This document shows positions 1 to 7,490 of a DNA stretch of 13,921 nt, one piece after another. A program made the translations under genes and the position numbers. This DNA comes from CAYVOX01 sp964453035 (GTDB lineage: Bacteria > Chloroflexota > Anaerolineae > Anaerolineales > Anaerolineaceae), in assembly GCA_964453035.1 (NCBI GenBank), contig CAYVOX010000086.1, positions 1 through 13,921 of the forward strand. The letters are read 5' to 3'. A model generated the notes under the pieces. It saw only the letters and a list, made by a program, of their open reading frames with translations. It was not told the DNA's origin and ran no database searches. How positions within the stretch are numbered: the stretch's first letter is position 1; every line of letters starts with the position of its first letter.

Positions 1-943
1 CCAGGACGATCCACCCCATCACCAACCACCAATCGGATGGTTTATCGCCTTTCCCCAAACGAATGATACCAATCACCGCAAGTAGCAGAACCGGAGAAAA
101 CGAAACCAAATAATCCCACAACGGTGGAGAAACGGTGATATTTTGAGAATTCCATTGCGAGAGAACTGGGTCGGTTTGAATCGCGATAAACTGATAAAGG
201 AGGAAGCCCCCTCCAGCCAAAAGCGGCCAAATTGCCAGTTCAACTTGCCATTTTTTAACGTGCCAACCGTACCAAAATATCCGCCCCACCAGGATGACAG
301 CCAGAACCACAATTCCAAACGGCATGATAATCGAAAGCAATATTCCCTCAAGCAACAAGGATAGTTTCAATTTCCAACTCATCGTCTGGTAGGTCTGAAT
401 CAAAATCAGCATGATTAAGCCTATCCCCAGTGGAAAATGAGGATTAACATACCCGGAGAGGAACGGATACGCTTCAGCCACCCAAAAATCAGAGGTTACT
501 CCCAGTAAGGGACTGAATAGCCAACCCATGCCTGAGCCAAAGGTAACTAACATAAAAGCTGAGGGGATAAGCACCGCCTCCTGTCTGAAAATAATCTGTA
601 GAAACCGCCAGATAGCCCACAGCATGAACATTGCAGCCAATATGCGCGCCGCATGGAACACGACAATCAAGGGTAGCGAAAGCAACCTTGCCAGATAGCC
701 CAACGCAATATAAAACAGGAACAGATAAGCGCCCTCACCCGGATGGGCAGTGTAGGGCAGCGTAAACCGCCAATCCCCCATTCTGCCCAGCTGCATCTTC
801 GCCAGGTAGGAATTGCCGTCAATCGGATTAAGCAAGAATCCAAGGAATTGATGCGTATCACCCGCCGAAAGCCAACCCGCCAGGTAAGGCAGCGTCCAGC
901 AAAGCAAAGCGACAAATGCGGTCAGTAACGCTTTTCGGTTCAT
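1..943 (-). CDS. Polytopic membrane protein, possible GT-C glycosyltransferase (partial, C-terminus off the left edge)
   Basis: Reading the minus strand from the ATG at 943-941 gives about 314 codons without a stop down to base 2, so the gene continues past the left edge. The product is very hydrophobic, with an N-terminal membrane segment (about residues 5-26) and several further stretches, for example around 88-115, 125-150, 175-190 and 200-225. The segment after the first helix holds acidic and aromatic positions (D29, and D42/Y46 in NPIDGNSYLAKM) placed like the first extracytoplasmic loop of GT-C glycosyltransferases, whose catalytic Asp sits there. The family call is an inference from topology; with the C-terminus missing it could be another many-pass protein. 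It is transcribed divergently from the zinc-ribbon gene. I see no good Shine-Dalgarno before the ATG. Confidence 0.75.
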   Translation of the reverse strand, partial: MNRKALLTAFVALLCWTLPYLAGWLSAGDTHQFLGFLLNPIDGNSYLAKMQLGRMGDWRFTLPYTAHPGEGAYLFLFYIALGYLARLLSLPLIVVFHAARILAAMFMLWAIWRFLQIIFRQEAVLIPSAFMLVTFGSGMGWLFSPLLGVTSDFWVAEAYPFLSGYVNPHFPLGIGLIMLILIQTYQTMSWKLKLSLLLEGILLSIIMPFGIVVLAVILVGRIFWYGWHVKKWQVELAIWPLLAGGGFLLYQFIAIQTDPVLSQWNSQNITVSPPLWDYLVSFSPVLLLAVIGIIRLGKGDKPSDWWLVMGWIVL

Positions 944-1042
944 TTCGTCCGGTTCAGACTATCTTCGCGGGGTTAATCAACACGATGTACCGTAAAAGTA
1001 TACATGATTTCAAGACACAGAGCCGCGAAAGTGGCAAAGCAC

Positions 1043-1071
1043 TTGCCTTATCCTGGTTCCCCCTCTATAAT
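1043..1071 (+). promoter_or_regulatory. Sigma-70-type promoter giving a leaderless zinc-ribbon mRNA
   Basis: TTGCCT (1043-1048), a 17-base spacer and a perfect TATAAT (1066-1071). The -10 box ends 7 bases before the ATG at 1079, which puts transcription start at about 1078-1079. The GAGGG at 1073-1077 lies one base from the ATG, too close for a Shine-Dalgarno. Confidence 0.75.
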
Positions 1072-1078
1072 CGAGGGT

Positions 1079-1780
1079 ATGAATCAGGTTCTCCATCTCT
1101 TTCAACTCCAAAAAATCGACTCCCAACTGGACCAAATCTCGCACCGTCTGAAGGAGATCCAGACCATTCTTAATTCTGATAAGACTTTGCAAGATGCCGA
1201 AAATGCGTTAGCTCAAGCGCGGCAGGAGCACTACCAGACACACCAGACGCTGCGCGCAATTGAGGAAAAAGCGCAGAGCCACCGCATCAAAATGGAGACC
1301 AGCGAAGCAGCCCTTTACGGCGGGAAAATAAGAAACCCCAAGGAATTACAGGATCTACAAAACGAGATCGCTTCCCTTAAAAGGTTGATTGGCCAATTGG
1401 AAGACCAGCAATTGGAGGCAATGGTAACACTTGAAACCGCCGAAGCATCAAAGAAAGCAGCTGAAGAAAACCTGATTCAAACGCAAAGCGCACTTGCCAC
1501 ACGTCAGACTGGCCTTCTTGGCGAGAAACATCAACATGAGCGCCAGCAGGAAATCCTGAGCACTGAACGAAATGCCTGCATGACGCAAATTACCTCAGAA
1601 AGCCTGGCAATTTATCATAAGTTACGTGAACAAAAACGCGGTCTGGCGATTTCGTTGATCGAGGACGGCGCCTGCAAAGCCTGCGGCTCTTCGCTGCGCC
1701 CGGCGGAATTGCAGAGCGCTCGCTCCCCCCATAACATTGTCTTCTGCTCGTCCTGTGGGCGAATTGTTTACGCTGGATAA
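1079..1780 (+). CDS. Coiled-coil C4-type zinc-ribbon protein (COG1579-like)
   Basis: A 233-residue protein. The N-terminal ~190 residues are charged and rich in Glu, Gln, Lys and Ala with heptad character, forming a long coiled-coil hairpin. The C-terminus is a treble-clef/zinc ribbon with Cys199-x2-Cys202 and Cys223-x2-Cys226. This is the layout of the C4-type zinc-ribbon family (COG1579), proposed to bind nucleic acid; its function is not established. The frame is open upstream to an ATG at 1004, but the ATG at 1079 gives the family's usual start (MNQVLHLFQLQKIDSQLDQI) and sits exactly at the predicted transcription start, so 1079 is preferred. The stop is separated by two bases from the GTG of the NACHT gene, so the two are probably co-transcribed and translationally coupled. 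Confidence 0.88.
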   Translation: MNQVLHLFQLQKIDSQLDQISHRLKEIQTILNSDKTLQDAENALAQARQEHYQTHQTLRAIEEKAQSHRIKMETSEAALYGGKIRNPKELQDLQNEIASLKRLIGQLEDQQLEAMVTLETAEASKKAAEENLIQTQSALATRQTGLLGEKHQHERQQEILSTERNACMTQITSESLAIYHKLREQKRGLAISLIEDGACKACGSSLRPAELQSARSPHNIVFCSSCGRIVYAG

Positions 1781-1782
1781 AT

Positions 1783-4284
1783 GTGATGGAATGGTTATCC
1801 TTCCGGTTTGAGTTAACCTCATTCATTCTGGGTTTTGTCACTGCCAGCGTATTCTGGTGGTTGCTTAACCACCTGTCGAAATCGGCGCCGGCAATTGTCC
1901 GTTTTTTTAAGGGCAAGCTTGATCATTGGCGCCAGACGAATTTCTCAAATATTGACCGGTACCTGCGTCTGGATGTTCAAAAGCGCGCCCAGCGCAATCA
2001 CCTCGCCAATCCAATATTTTCGCTCAATGAAATCCTGATTGAACCTCGAATTATGGTGCCTTTTGGGATTGACGCGCAAAGTCCGCATCACACCCGGCCC
2101 CTTTCCGCAACCCTCATCCCTTACCACCCGGATTGGCCTGAAGTTACCACTCAATACCCCTATCCATCGTTTAGCATCGCTCAGGCCATACAGAATCATG
2201 CCCACCTGGCCATCATCGGTCCGGCAGGATGCGGTAAGACAGTCACCCTGGCTCATCTTGCCAATCTCCTCGCAGCGAAAGATCCAAAAATTGGCAAAAA
2301 GAACACCTGCTTCCCGTTATACCTTAATGTTAATGAGGTAACTATCCCGACTTTGCCAACAGATGATCCGCTGGCGCAGTTGGTTGCCGTAGTAGTTGCC
2401 AGATCGCCTCTCATTATTCAAAAACGGATCCCGGCGTTTTTAAAGAACCTGGCTGGCGATGGAAATCTGATAGTGATACTGGATGGCTTAGACGAACTCC
2501 ACCCGCAATACCTCACACAATACGTTTCATTCCTTAAAGCCCTCATTAACACCAATCCAAAAATTCAGGTAGTAGTTTCTGCCTCATCAGAATACTTCGA
2601 TGGCATCCTGCAAATCGGATTTACTCCGTTGACGCTGGCATCCTGGAATGCTGCCGACCGCGAAGCGTTCATAACCACCTGGGGAGAACAGTGGATAAAG
2701 TTGGTTGCACCTCAGTTGCAGAAGTCCAACCCTGTCACAATTGATTCTATGGTGATCAATAATTGGATCGAGCAGGAAAGCATTGCCCTCTCTCCGCTGG
2801 AATGGACGCTTCGCCTGTGGAGTTTCTACAGCGGTGACCTGGCGGGAAGTTCCAATTTGCAGGCGATTAGTTCGTATCTTGACCGCTGTTCCAGGGGAAT
2901 TGTCTCCAGAGAAATTCTGCAATTTCTGGCACTCGGCTTTTTTTCTGCCAACAATATTGGCCTGGCAAAATCTGAAGTTGAGAATTTCTTATCCCGGACG
3001 AATTCCTCCCAGCAACCCACATTAGTTACATCACCAACCGGTGAGGTCGAAGGAAAATCACCCGGATCTAAAAAGGGCAGCAAAGTTTCCAACGCCAGCA
3101 AAATCATCGAAAGCCTGGTTCGCACCGGCCTTCTGGTGGAATTCACTGGCGGTGTAATCTCATTTTCACATCCAGTCATCACGGGGTTCCTGGTCAGTTC
3201 AAATGCTCCAGAGCCAGCTAACGCCACCGGATCAAATAAAACCTTCGAGGTGCATTGGCTTGTCGCGGAACTTACCTTGCATTATCAGGCAGCGCAGGGT
3301 CAGGCGGTTGAGTTTATTGAAGGATTTATTTATTCTCCTCAACCCCCATTATTTGAAAATTTTCTACGCGTTTGCCGCTGGATAAAAGATGTTCCCGTGA
3401 ACCTCCCCTGGCGGACGCACGTCATGCGACAGTTAACCCAGTTGTTGCACCGTGAGGATTTACCTTTTTCCATTCGATCAAGATTTCTCAGCGCCTTAGC
3501 CTGTACCAATGACCCCTCAGTTCCGGTTCTTCTTCGGCAATTATTAGCATCCCAATATGCCAGTGTGCGACTATTGGCTGCATTGGGCAGCGGTGCGCTC
3601 CAAGACGACAAATCCCTGCAGGGTTTGACAAAACTGCTGGCTGATCCCACCCCCGAAGTTCGCCTCACCGCCGCATTTGCAATTGGAGCACTCAGAGCAC
3701 CCGCAAGCCTGGCCGTTGTTGAAGAATTACTTAAAAGTGGTGATGAAAATCTCAGCCAGGTAGCAGCGGAATGCCTGGCAGCCAATCCAGACGATGGATA
3801 TGACCTGCTCAAATCCGCCGCAGAATCTGACCAGATTCTCGTGCGTCGGGCTGCAGTCATCGGGCTGGCGCAAATTCATCAGGACTGGGCTGCCACGCTC
3901 ATTGAAAAACTTGCCGTCCAGGATGGGCAGTGGGTGGTCAGAAACGTCGCTGGCCAAACACTGGAAACACTTAAGCATCCCTTGCGGTTGATTCCAACCA
4001 ATCCGGTGCCAGCTCACGACTCCCCCTGGCTGCTAGAACTGGCCAGCCAATCCGGTGAAGGAATACCCGTTGGTGATTCTGGACAGGGTATTCTGCTCAA
4101 AGCGCTGCAGAGTGGAACAGTTGAACAAAAAATCGCCGCTTTGGATTACTTACGCCGGATTCCTTCCAGGGAAACCATACAGGCAGTCGAGCTTGCTGCG
4201 CGCGATACCAACCGGGAAGTAGAACAGGCAGCAGTTAATACGCTGGCATTCTTTGCCATGAGTGGCACAAACCTCACCCATTAA
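1783..4284 (+). CDS. Membrane-anchored NACHT-type NTPase with C-terminal HEAT repeats
   Basis: An 833-residue protein from a GTG at 1783; the ATG at 1786 is the next codon and equally possible. Residues ~11-30 form one membrane segment followed by basic residues, so the rest probably lies in the cytoplasm. A STAND/NACHT P-loop module follows: Walker A GPAGCGKT at 146-153, Walker B VILDGLDE at 231-238 with the acidic pair typical of NACHT, and a sensor-like strand (VVVSASSEYFDGI) near 263-275. Residues ~405-440 are a Ser/Gly/Lys-rich linker. Residues ~560-830 are tandem HEAT/PBS-like repeats (for example DPTPEVRLTAAFAIGAL), a protein-binding superhelix. In family terms this is a signal-sensing switch ATPase; some bacterial NACHT proteins act against phage, but no effector domain is recognisable here. 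It follows the zinc-ribbon gene with a two-base gap, and its stop codon overlaps that of the convergent DUF167 gene. Confidence 0.85.
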   Translation: MMEWLSFRFELTSFILGFVTASVFWWLLNHLSKSAPAIVRFFKGKLDHWRQTNFSNIDRYLRLDVQKRAQRNHLANPIFSLNEILIEPRIMVPFGIDAQSPHHTRPLSATLIPYHPDWPEVTTQYPYPSFSIAQAIQNHAHLAIIGPAGCGKTVTLAHLANLLAAKDPKIGKKNTCFPLYLNVNEVTIPTLPTDDPLAQLVAVVVARSPLIIQKRIPAFLKNLAGDGNLIVILDGLDELHPQYLTQYVSFLKALINTNPKIQVVVSASSEYFDGILQIGFTPLTLASWNAADREAFITTWGEQWIKLVAPQLQKSNPVTIDSMVINNWIEQESIALSPLEWTLRLWSFYSGDLAGSSNLQAISSYLDRCSRGIVSREILQFLALGFFSANNIGLAKSEVENFLSRTNSSQQPTLVTSPTGEVEGKSPGSKKGSKVSNASKIIESLVRTGLLVEFTGGVISFSHPVITGFLVSSNAPEPANATGSNKTFEVHWLVAELTLHYQAAQGQAVEFIEGFIYSPQPPLFENFLRVCRWIKDVPVNLPWRTHVMRQLTQLLHREDLPFSIRSRFLSALACTNDPSVPVLLRQLLASQYASVRLLAALGSGALQDDKSLQGLTKLLADPTPEVRLTAAFAIGALRAPASLAVVEELLKSGDENLSQVAAECLAANPDDGYDLLKSAAESDQILVRRAAVIGLAQIHQDWAATLIEKLAVQDGQWVVRNVAGQTLETLKHPLRLIPTNPVPAHDSPWLLELASQSGEGIPVGDSGQGILLKALQSGTVEQKIAALDYLRRIPSRETIQAVELAARDTNREVEQAAVNTLAFFAMSGTNLTH

Positions 4285-4601
4285 GGTTTCGCAAGTATCT
4301 CTTTGATTTTTGCATCGATTACTTTCGCGTCCGCCCCCACAATCACCACAAGCTTATCCTGCTGACTTTCGCCAGCAATTATTTCGATTTTTCCTGCCTC
4401 CAGGTCAAACCTCTTAGCTAAAAACTGGATAAGCATTCGGTTGGTTTGACCACCCCCTCCAGAACCAGTCAGTTGAATTTTCAGCCGCCCATCTTCCATG
4501 ATGCCAACAATTTCATTCCGGCTGGAATCAGGAATAACCCTCACCGCCAGGGCAGCGCCGCTTTGAGCGTTGTTGAGCTTAAATTTCCTGTCTGCACTCA
4601 T
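4281..4601 (-). CDS. DUF167/YggU family protein
   Basis: A 106-residue protein matching the DUF167 family: a GAALAVRVIPDSSRNEIVG opening (residues 15-33), GRLKIQLT (38-45), and the core NRMLIQFLAKRFDLEAGKIE followed by IIAGESQQDKLV. The loop that normally reads roughly APPVDGKAN is replaced by a glycine-rich GSGGGGQTN (46-54). The molecular function of the family is unknown. The gene starts three bases after the yggT stop (TAA ACT ATG) and has only a weak upstream GGA, so it probably depends on translation of yggT. Its stop (TAA on the minus strand, 4283-4281) overlaps the TAA of the NACHT gene, so the two opposed operons meet with no room for a terminator. Confidence 0.88.
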   Translation of the reverse strand: MSADRKFKLNNAQSGAALAVRVIPDSSRNEIVGIMEDGRLKIQLTGSGGGGQTNRMLIQFLAKRFDLEAGKIEIIAGESQQDKLVVIVGADAKVIDAKIKEILAKP

Positions 4602-4604
4602 AGT

Positions 4605-4871
4605 TTATCCAATTGATGTTACCAGGCTGATGAGAATCGTTTCAAGGATTTGAACAATAATAATAAAAATGATTGGGCTGATATCAAGTCCCAGGTTAGA
4701 AGGCAGCAGCTTCCGGATGGGATCGAGGAAAATATTGACGATGTGGTCAAGTTTGACGCGCACGGGATCATACGGTCGCATGAAGTAGGACAAAATCACA
4801 TCCACAATGACCGCAATCACCAGAATCCAAGCGATTGTTTGAATGAGGGGAACCAGGATGTTTACCATCAT
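4605..4871 (-). CDS. yggT: YggT family membrane protein
   Basis: An 88-residue protein with two hydrophobic helices (about residues 4-30 and 64-86) joined by a loop carrying the YggT signature, here SYFMRPYDPVRVKLDHIVNIFLDPIRKLLP (residues 29-58, given in part). YggT proteins are small inner-membrane proteins linked to osmotic tolerance and, in Gram-positives, to the division cluster; here the gene follows yggS, the usual neighbour. Two adjacent ATG codons are possible starts (4871 and 4868). A TATAAT box at 4880-4875 puts transcription start at about 4868, so a leaderless message would begin at the second ATG (87 residues), while read-through from yggS could use the first with the weak AAAAGG at 4886-4881. 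Confidence 0.9.
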   Translation of the reverse strand: MMVNILVPLIQTIAWILVIAVIVDVILSYFMRPYDPVRVKLDHIVNIFLDPIRKLLPSNLGLDISPIIFIIIVQILETILISLVTSIG

Positions 4872-4874
4872 CAG

Positions 4875-4880
4875 ATTATA
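4875..4880 (-). promoter_or_regulatory. Possible -10 box inside the yggS-yggT gap
   Basis: A perfect TATAAT on the minus strand ends 6 bases before the second ATG of yggT. The -35 is poor (best is GTGAAA at 4905-4900 with a 19-base spacer), so this is only a possible secondary promoter. Confidence 0.4.
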
Positions 4881-4884
4881 CCTT

Positions 4885-5625
4885 TTATCCTCCGGTTTCT
4901 TTCACTGTTAACCTCGGGCCTAGAATTGCCTGCCCCACCCGAACCATCGTCGCCCCTTCCTGCACTGCCACCTCATAATCAGCGCTTGTACCCATTGAAA
5001 GCTCCTGCCAGTTTATGTTTGGGAACTTGAGCACTAATCTGTCTCGCAACTGTCGCAGAAGGCTAAAATATGGCCGGACGACCTCTAGGTCAAGCCCGTA
5101 TGGCGGCATGGTCATCAAGCCATGAATTTGCAGTCGCTCCAACCTGGTAATTTCGCGGATATCCGCTTCCAGCGCCTCCCAGGTTTGATTTTCCCCGATT
5201 CTCCATCCATATTTAGCTGCTTCATCCCCAACATTGACTTCCAGTAAAACCGGTAGTGTCTTTTGCCGCTCCTCCAAAATTCGCTGCAGCTTTTGCGCCA
5301 GGCGAAGGCTATCTAATGCCTGAAAGAAATGGAAATGCTCCACAACCAGACCGGCTTTGCGACTTTGCAGGTGACCAATCATATGCCAGGTTACGTCATA
5401 TCCATGTAATGCAAGAATCTTAGGTTGCGACTCCTCCGGGTAATTTTCACCGAAATCCTTCACCCCGGCATGAATAGCTGCTTCAACCACTTGCACCGGT
5501 TGCCCTTTTGAAACCACCACCAGCCGAACATCATCCCTCCGCCTGCCGGATAGGTCAGCCGCTTCAGTAATTCTCCGGTTTACTTCTCGGAGGTTGGCTA
5601 AGATCGCATCCATCCCTATTTGCAT
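4885..5625 (-). CDS. yggS: YggS/PROSC family PLP-binding protein (PLP homeostasis)
   Basis: A 246-residue protein of the YggS/YlmE/PLPBP family, which binds pyridoxal 5'-phosphate on a single TIM-barrel domain and buffers cellular vitamin B6; no enzyme activity is known. The PLP lysine is K40 in LVVVSKGQP, followed by the conserved FGENYPEES and WHMIGHLQSRK motifs, HGLMTMPPYG, and the C-terminal LSMGTSADYEVAVQEGATMVRVG phosphate-binding segment. The family usually has SKT at the lysine; here it is SKG. The start at 5625 has GAGGG at 5636-5632 with a six-base spacer, and this site overlaps the pgeF stop; the alternative ATG at 5613 has no well-placed ribosome site. Order pgeF-yggS-yggT is common in bacteria. 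Confidence 0.95.
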   Translation of the reverse strand: MQIGMDAILANLREVNRRITEAADLSGRRRDDVRLVVVSKGQPVQVVEAAIHAGVKDFGENYPEESQPKILALHGYDVTWHMIGHLQSRKAGLVVEHFHFFQALDSLRLAQKLQRILEERQKTLPVLLEVNVGDEAAKYGWRIGENQTWEALEADIREITRLERLQIHGLMTMPPYGLDLEVVRPYFSLLRQLRDRLVLKFPNINWQELSMGTSADYEVAVQEGATMVRVGQAILGPRLTVKETGG

Positions 5626-5634
5626 ACCTTACCC

Positions 5635-6414
5635 TCACACCAGGCTGATGAGAGCGCCAAACCGACCGGTTTTCCCGTGTTCAAAGCGGTGAGAGTACCA
5701 ATCATCATTGTGGCATGCCGTGCAAATGTTGGCAATCTCAATCTGCTTTACGCCCGCGCGTCTCAAAGCTGTGGCATTCGCCTGCCATAGATCCAAATGA
5801 GTTCTGCCATTCTGATAGGTCAACAATCCAGGCATATCACCAAAGGCGCGGATCACCTCAGTGACAACGTCAGCGCCGACCGGATAATGATCAGCACCGA
5901 TGGATGGGCCGATTCCCGCAAGGATATCTTCCGGATGGCACCCCTTTTGACTGCACATCTCGGTCACTACCTTTTCTGCAATCAGTTTCACCGTTCCCTG
6001 CCAACCGGCATGAGCAATCGCAATCACCTTTTGGATGGGATCATACAACAAAATGGGAACGCAATCGCCAAACCGCATGAATAAACTCACGCCTTTTTGG
6101 TCTGTGAAAATCGCATCACCCCTTTGGTGTGGAGCATCCAGTGGGCGAGGGTGCTGCGAGTAAATAACGGTGCTGCTGTGAACCTGCCAAACGTCAAAAA
6201 TCGACTCCACCGGCAAGTCCATCACCGTAAAAATCCTTCGCCGATTTTCAACCACGTTTTCACGTTCGTCTCCGCTTAATCCCCCCGTGTTCAGCGAAGC
6301 CCATGGCGACGGGCTGACTCCCCCCCTGCGGGTGAAAATCCCGTGCCTGATCCCTTCCCGATTTAATCCTTCAAACGTGAAATACTTCAATCCATTAATT
6401 TCAGTGAACGGCAT
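5635..6414 (-). CDS. pgeF: PgeF/YfiH multicopper-oxidase-like (laccase-domain) protein
   Basis: A 259-residue laccase-domain protein (YfiH/YlmD/LACC1 family). Members act as purine nucleoside phosphorylase/adenosine deaminase-type enzymes, and E. coli YfiH (PgeF) removes wrongly incorporated residues from peptidoglycan precursors. The metal/catalytic triad is visible: H79 in VWQVHSS, C118 in GDCVPILL (most homologues have ADC) and H135 in AHAGWQGT. GIGPSIG and the terminal YSHRFEHGKTGR motif are also present. The frame stays open upstream to 6534 inside the DUF2085 gene, but the family start is MPFTEINGLKYF at 6414, which lies four bases after the DUF2085 stop and avoids a 116-base overlap. 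Translational coupling to that gene is likely because no strong ribosome site is seen. Confidence 0.94.
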   Translation of the reverse strand: MPFTEINGLKYFTFEGLNREGIRHGIFTRRGGVSPSPWASLNTGGLSGDERENVVENRRRIFTVMDLPVESIFDVWQVHSSTVIYSQHPRPLDAPHQRGDAIFTDQKGVSLFMRFGDCVPILLYDPIQKVIAIAHAGWQGTVKLIAEKVVTEMCSQKGCHPEDILAGIGPSIGADHYPVGADVVTEVIRAFGDMPGLLTYQNGRTHLDLWQANATALRRAGVKQIEIANICTACHNDDWYSHRFEHGKTGRFGALISLV

Positions 6415-6418
6415 TCGC

Positions 6419-7435
6419 CTATCTCGCCACTTCAGATTGAGCAGCAACAGCTTTCTTTGTAGATAAAATCGCCCTGGTCTCTTGCATGCTATCTTCCATG
6501 AACGGGAAAAGGTACCACGCACTGGTGAACCCAAATAAAAAGCCCGTAATCGTTCGGAAAATGGGAGTACTTTCCCTCAGGGGTAACCAGCCGGGTAAGC
6601 CCGCCATCAGGCTCGGCAGTTGAGAGACGCCATCTATCGCCATGGGGATCACCCCCAGGAGCAGCCAGATCCACCACGAAACCGGTTTGATTTTTCGTTG
6701 TCTGGCAGCAAATATGATCCCAAAAAGCATAAAGGAAGCGTAAATCGCCAGGTCACGCTGACACAGTGCGGTTTTATAACCGATGACTTCATCCCCTTCG
6801 TAATACCTGGAATACATGATGAAGTTGTCGGTATTTTCATCAACATTCGCCGGCATGCGAAACACCTCTTCGAATGTTTTAATGCCCGGAATACCAGCCA
6901 GGCCACGAGGGTAGTAAGCCTGCTCGCCAAACAAGAACCAAGAGCGAAACGAAAGCTGGTGACAGAGTGGGCTATAAATGGTATAGATGACTTTCGCCGG
7001 AGTGACCCACCCCGCCTTCAAGAAGACCGGCGCTAGAATAGAGACACCAATGAATAGCGCCAGAAAGCTAACAAACAATCCCACATAATGATGGCTTAGC
7101 CACAATATCAGCCCATCCAGTGCGGTGAAACTGTGACCGCGCTTGAGGCGCTTCTGGTAATTGGGGTCATCAGCTTTGGTCAGGTGCGCGTCACGGTCCT
7201 GGGCAGAGCGCATCGCAATTTCCAGGTTGAGTGGGGTGATTGGATTCTTCAGGACATAAGGTCCCACGTGAACCACTGGAACATGGCTGCCATAAACCTG
7301 AGAAAGCCCTGTATCCTTATCAACATCAATTTGGATAACTTCACAGGGAATCGTTTTAAGTAATTCAGTCAGCGCCTTCTCAACTTCCAGGCATTCCGCC
7401 TGTCCTTTGCGATAGTAGAAAGTAACTGTAATCAC
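6419..7435 (-). CDS. Fusion of a degenerate glutaredoxin-like domain and a DUF2085 membrane domain
   Basis: A 338-residue protein starting with GTG at 7435, preceded by GGGAG (7447-7443) with a seven-base spacer. Residues 1-80 resemble the thioredoxin-fold glutaredoxin-like family: a beta strand (ITVTFYYR), an active-site position reading KGQAEC, and a cis-proline motif SHVPVVHV around P53. The usual CxxC has become QAEC: the first cysteine is glutamine (Q12) and only C15 remains. Residues ~150-310 are DUF2085, with the hallmark CHQLSFRSWF (C158-H159) and ALCQRDLAIYASF (C225). Four membrane segments are seen near 115-137, 228-244, 253-270 and 295-311. Function is unknown; the pairing suggests a redox-sensing or metal-linked membrane protein, which is inference. 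The gene lies between ccdA and pgeF. Confidence 0.85.
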   Translation of the reverse strand: MITVTFYYRKGQAECLEVEKALTELLKTIPCEVIQIDVDKDTGLSQVYGSHVPVVHVGPYVLKNPITPLNLEIAMRSAQDRDAHLTKADDPNYQKRLKRGHSFTALDGLILWLSHHYVGLFVSFLALFIGVSILAPVFLKAGWVTPAKVIYTIYSPLCHQLSFRSWFLFGEQAYYPRGLAGIPGIKTFEEVFRMPANVDENTDNFIMYSRYYEGDEVIGYKTALCQRDLAIYASFMLFGIIFAARQRKIKPVSWWIWLLLGVIPMAIDGVSQLPSLMAGLPGWLPLRESTPIFRTITGFLFGFTSAWYLFPFMEDSMQETRAILSTKKAVAAQSEVAR

Positions 7436-7461
7436 AAACGATCTCCCTCAGGGAAATATCG

Positions 7462-7490
7462 ATTATCTTTCAGCTCAGGCACTTATCTAA
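7462..7490 (-). promoter_or_regulatory. Weak candidate promoter before the DUF2085 gene
   Basis: In the 51-base gap after ccdA, the minus strand has TTAGAT (7490-7485), a 17-base spacer and GATAAT (7467-7462). The -35 is poor. Transcription would start near 7455, leaving a ~20-base leader that contains the Shine-Dalgarno, unlike the leaderless genes. Confidence 0.3.

Noticed and set aside
1004..1078. An earlier ATG at 1004 for the zinc-ribbon protein.
   Set aside because: The added 25 residues span the promoter (TTGCCT and TATAAT) and do not match the family; the ATG at 1079 does.
4621..5653. An identical 15-base word (accaggctgatgaga) at 4621-4635 and 5639-5653.
   Set aside because: Both copies fall at the 3' ends of yggT and pgeF and encode the same tail residues (LISLV); coincidence of similar peptide and codons, with no third copy seen.
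6415..6534. An upstream extension of pgeF by 40 residues starting at 6534.
   Set aside because: It would overlap the DUF2085 gene by 116 bases, and the extra residues are basic and unlike any family N-terminus; the start at 6414 fits the family.
7443..7453. Palindrome TCCCTcAGGGA before the DUF2085 gene, considered as an operator or terminator.
   Set aside because: The loop is a single base, so it cannot form a hairpin, and one arm is the Shine-Dalgarno of the DUF2085 gene.
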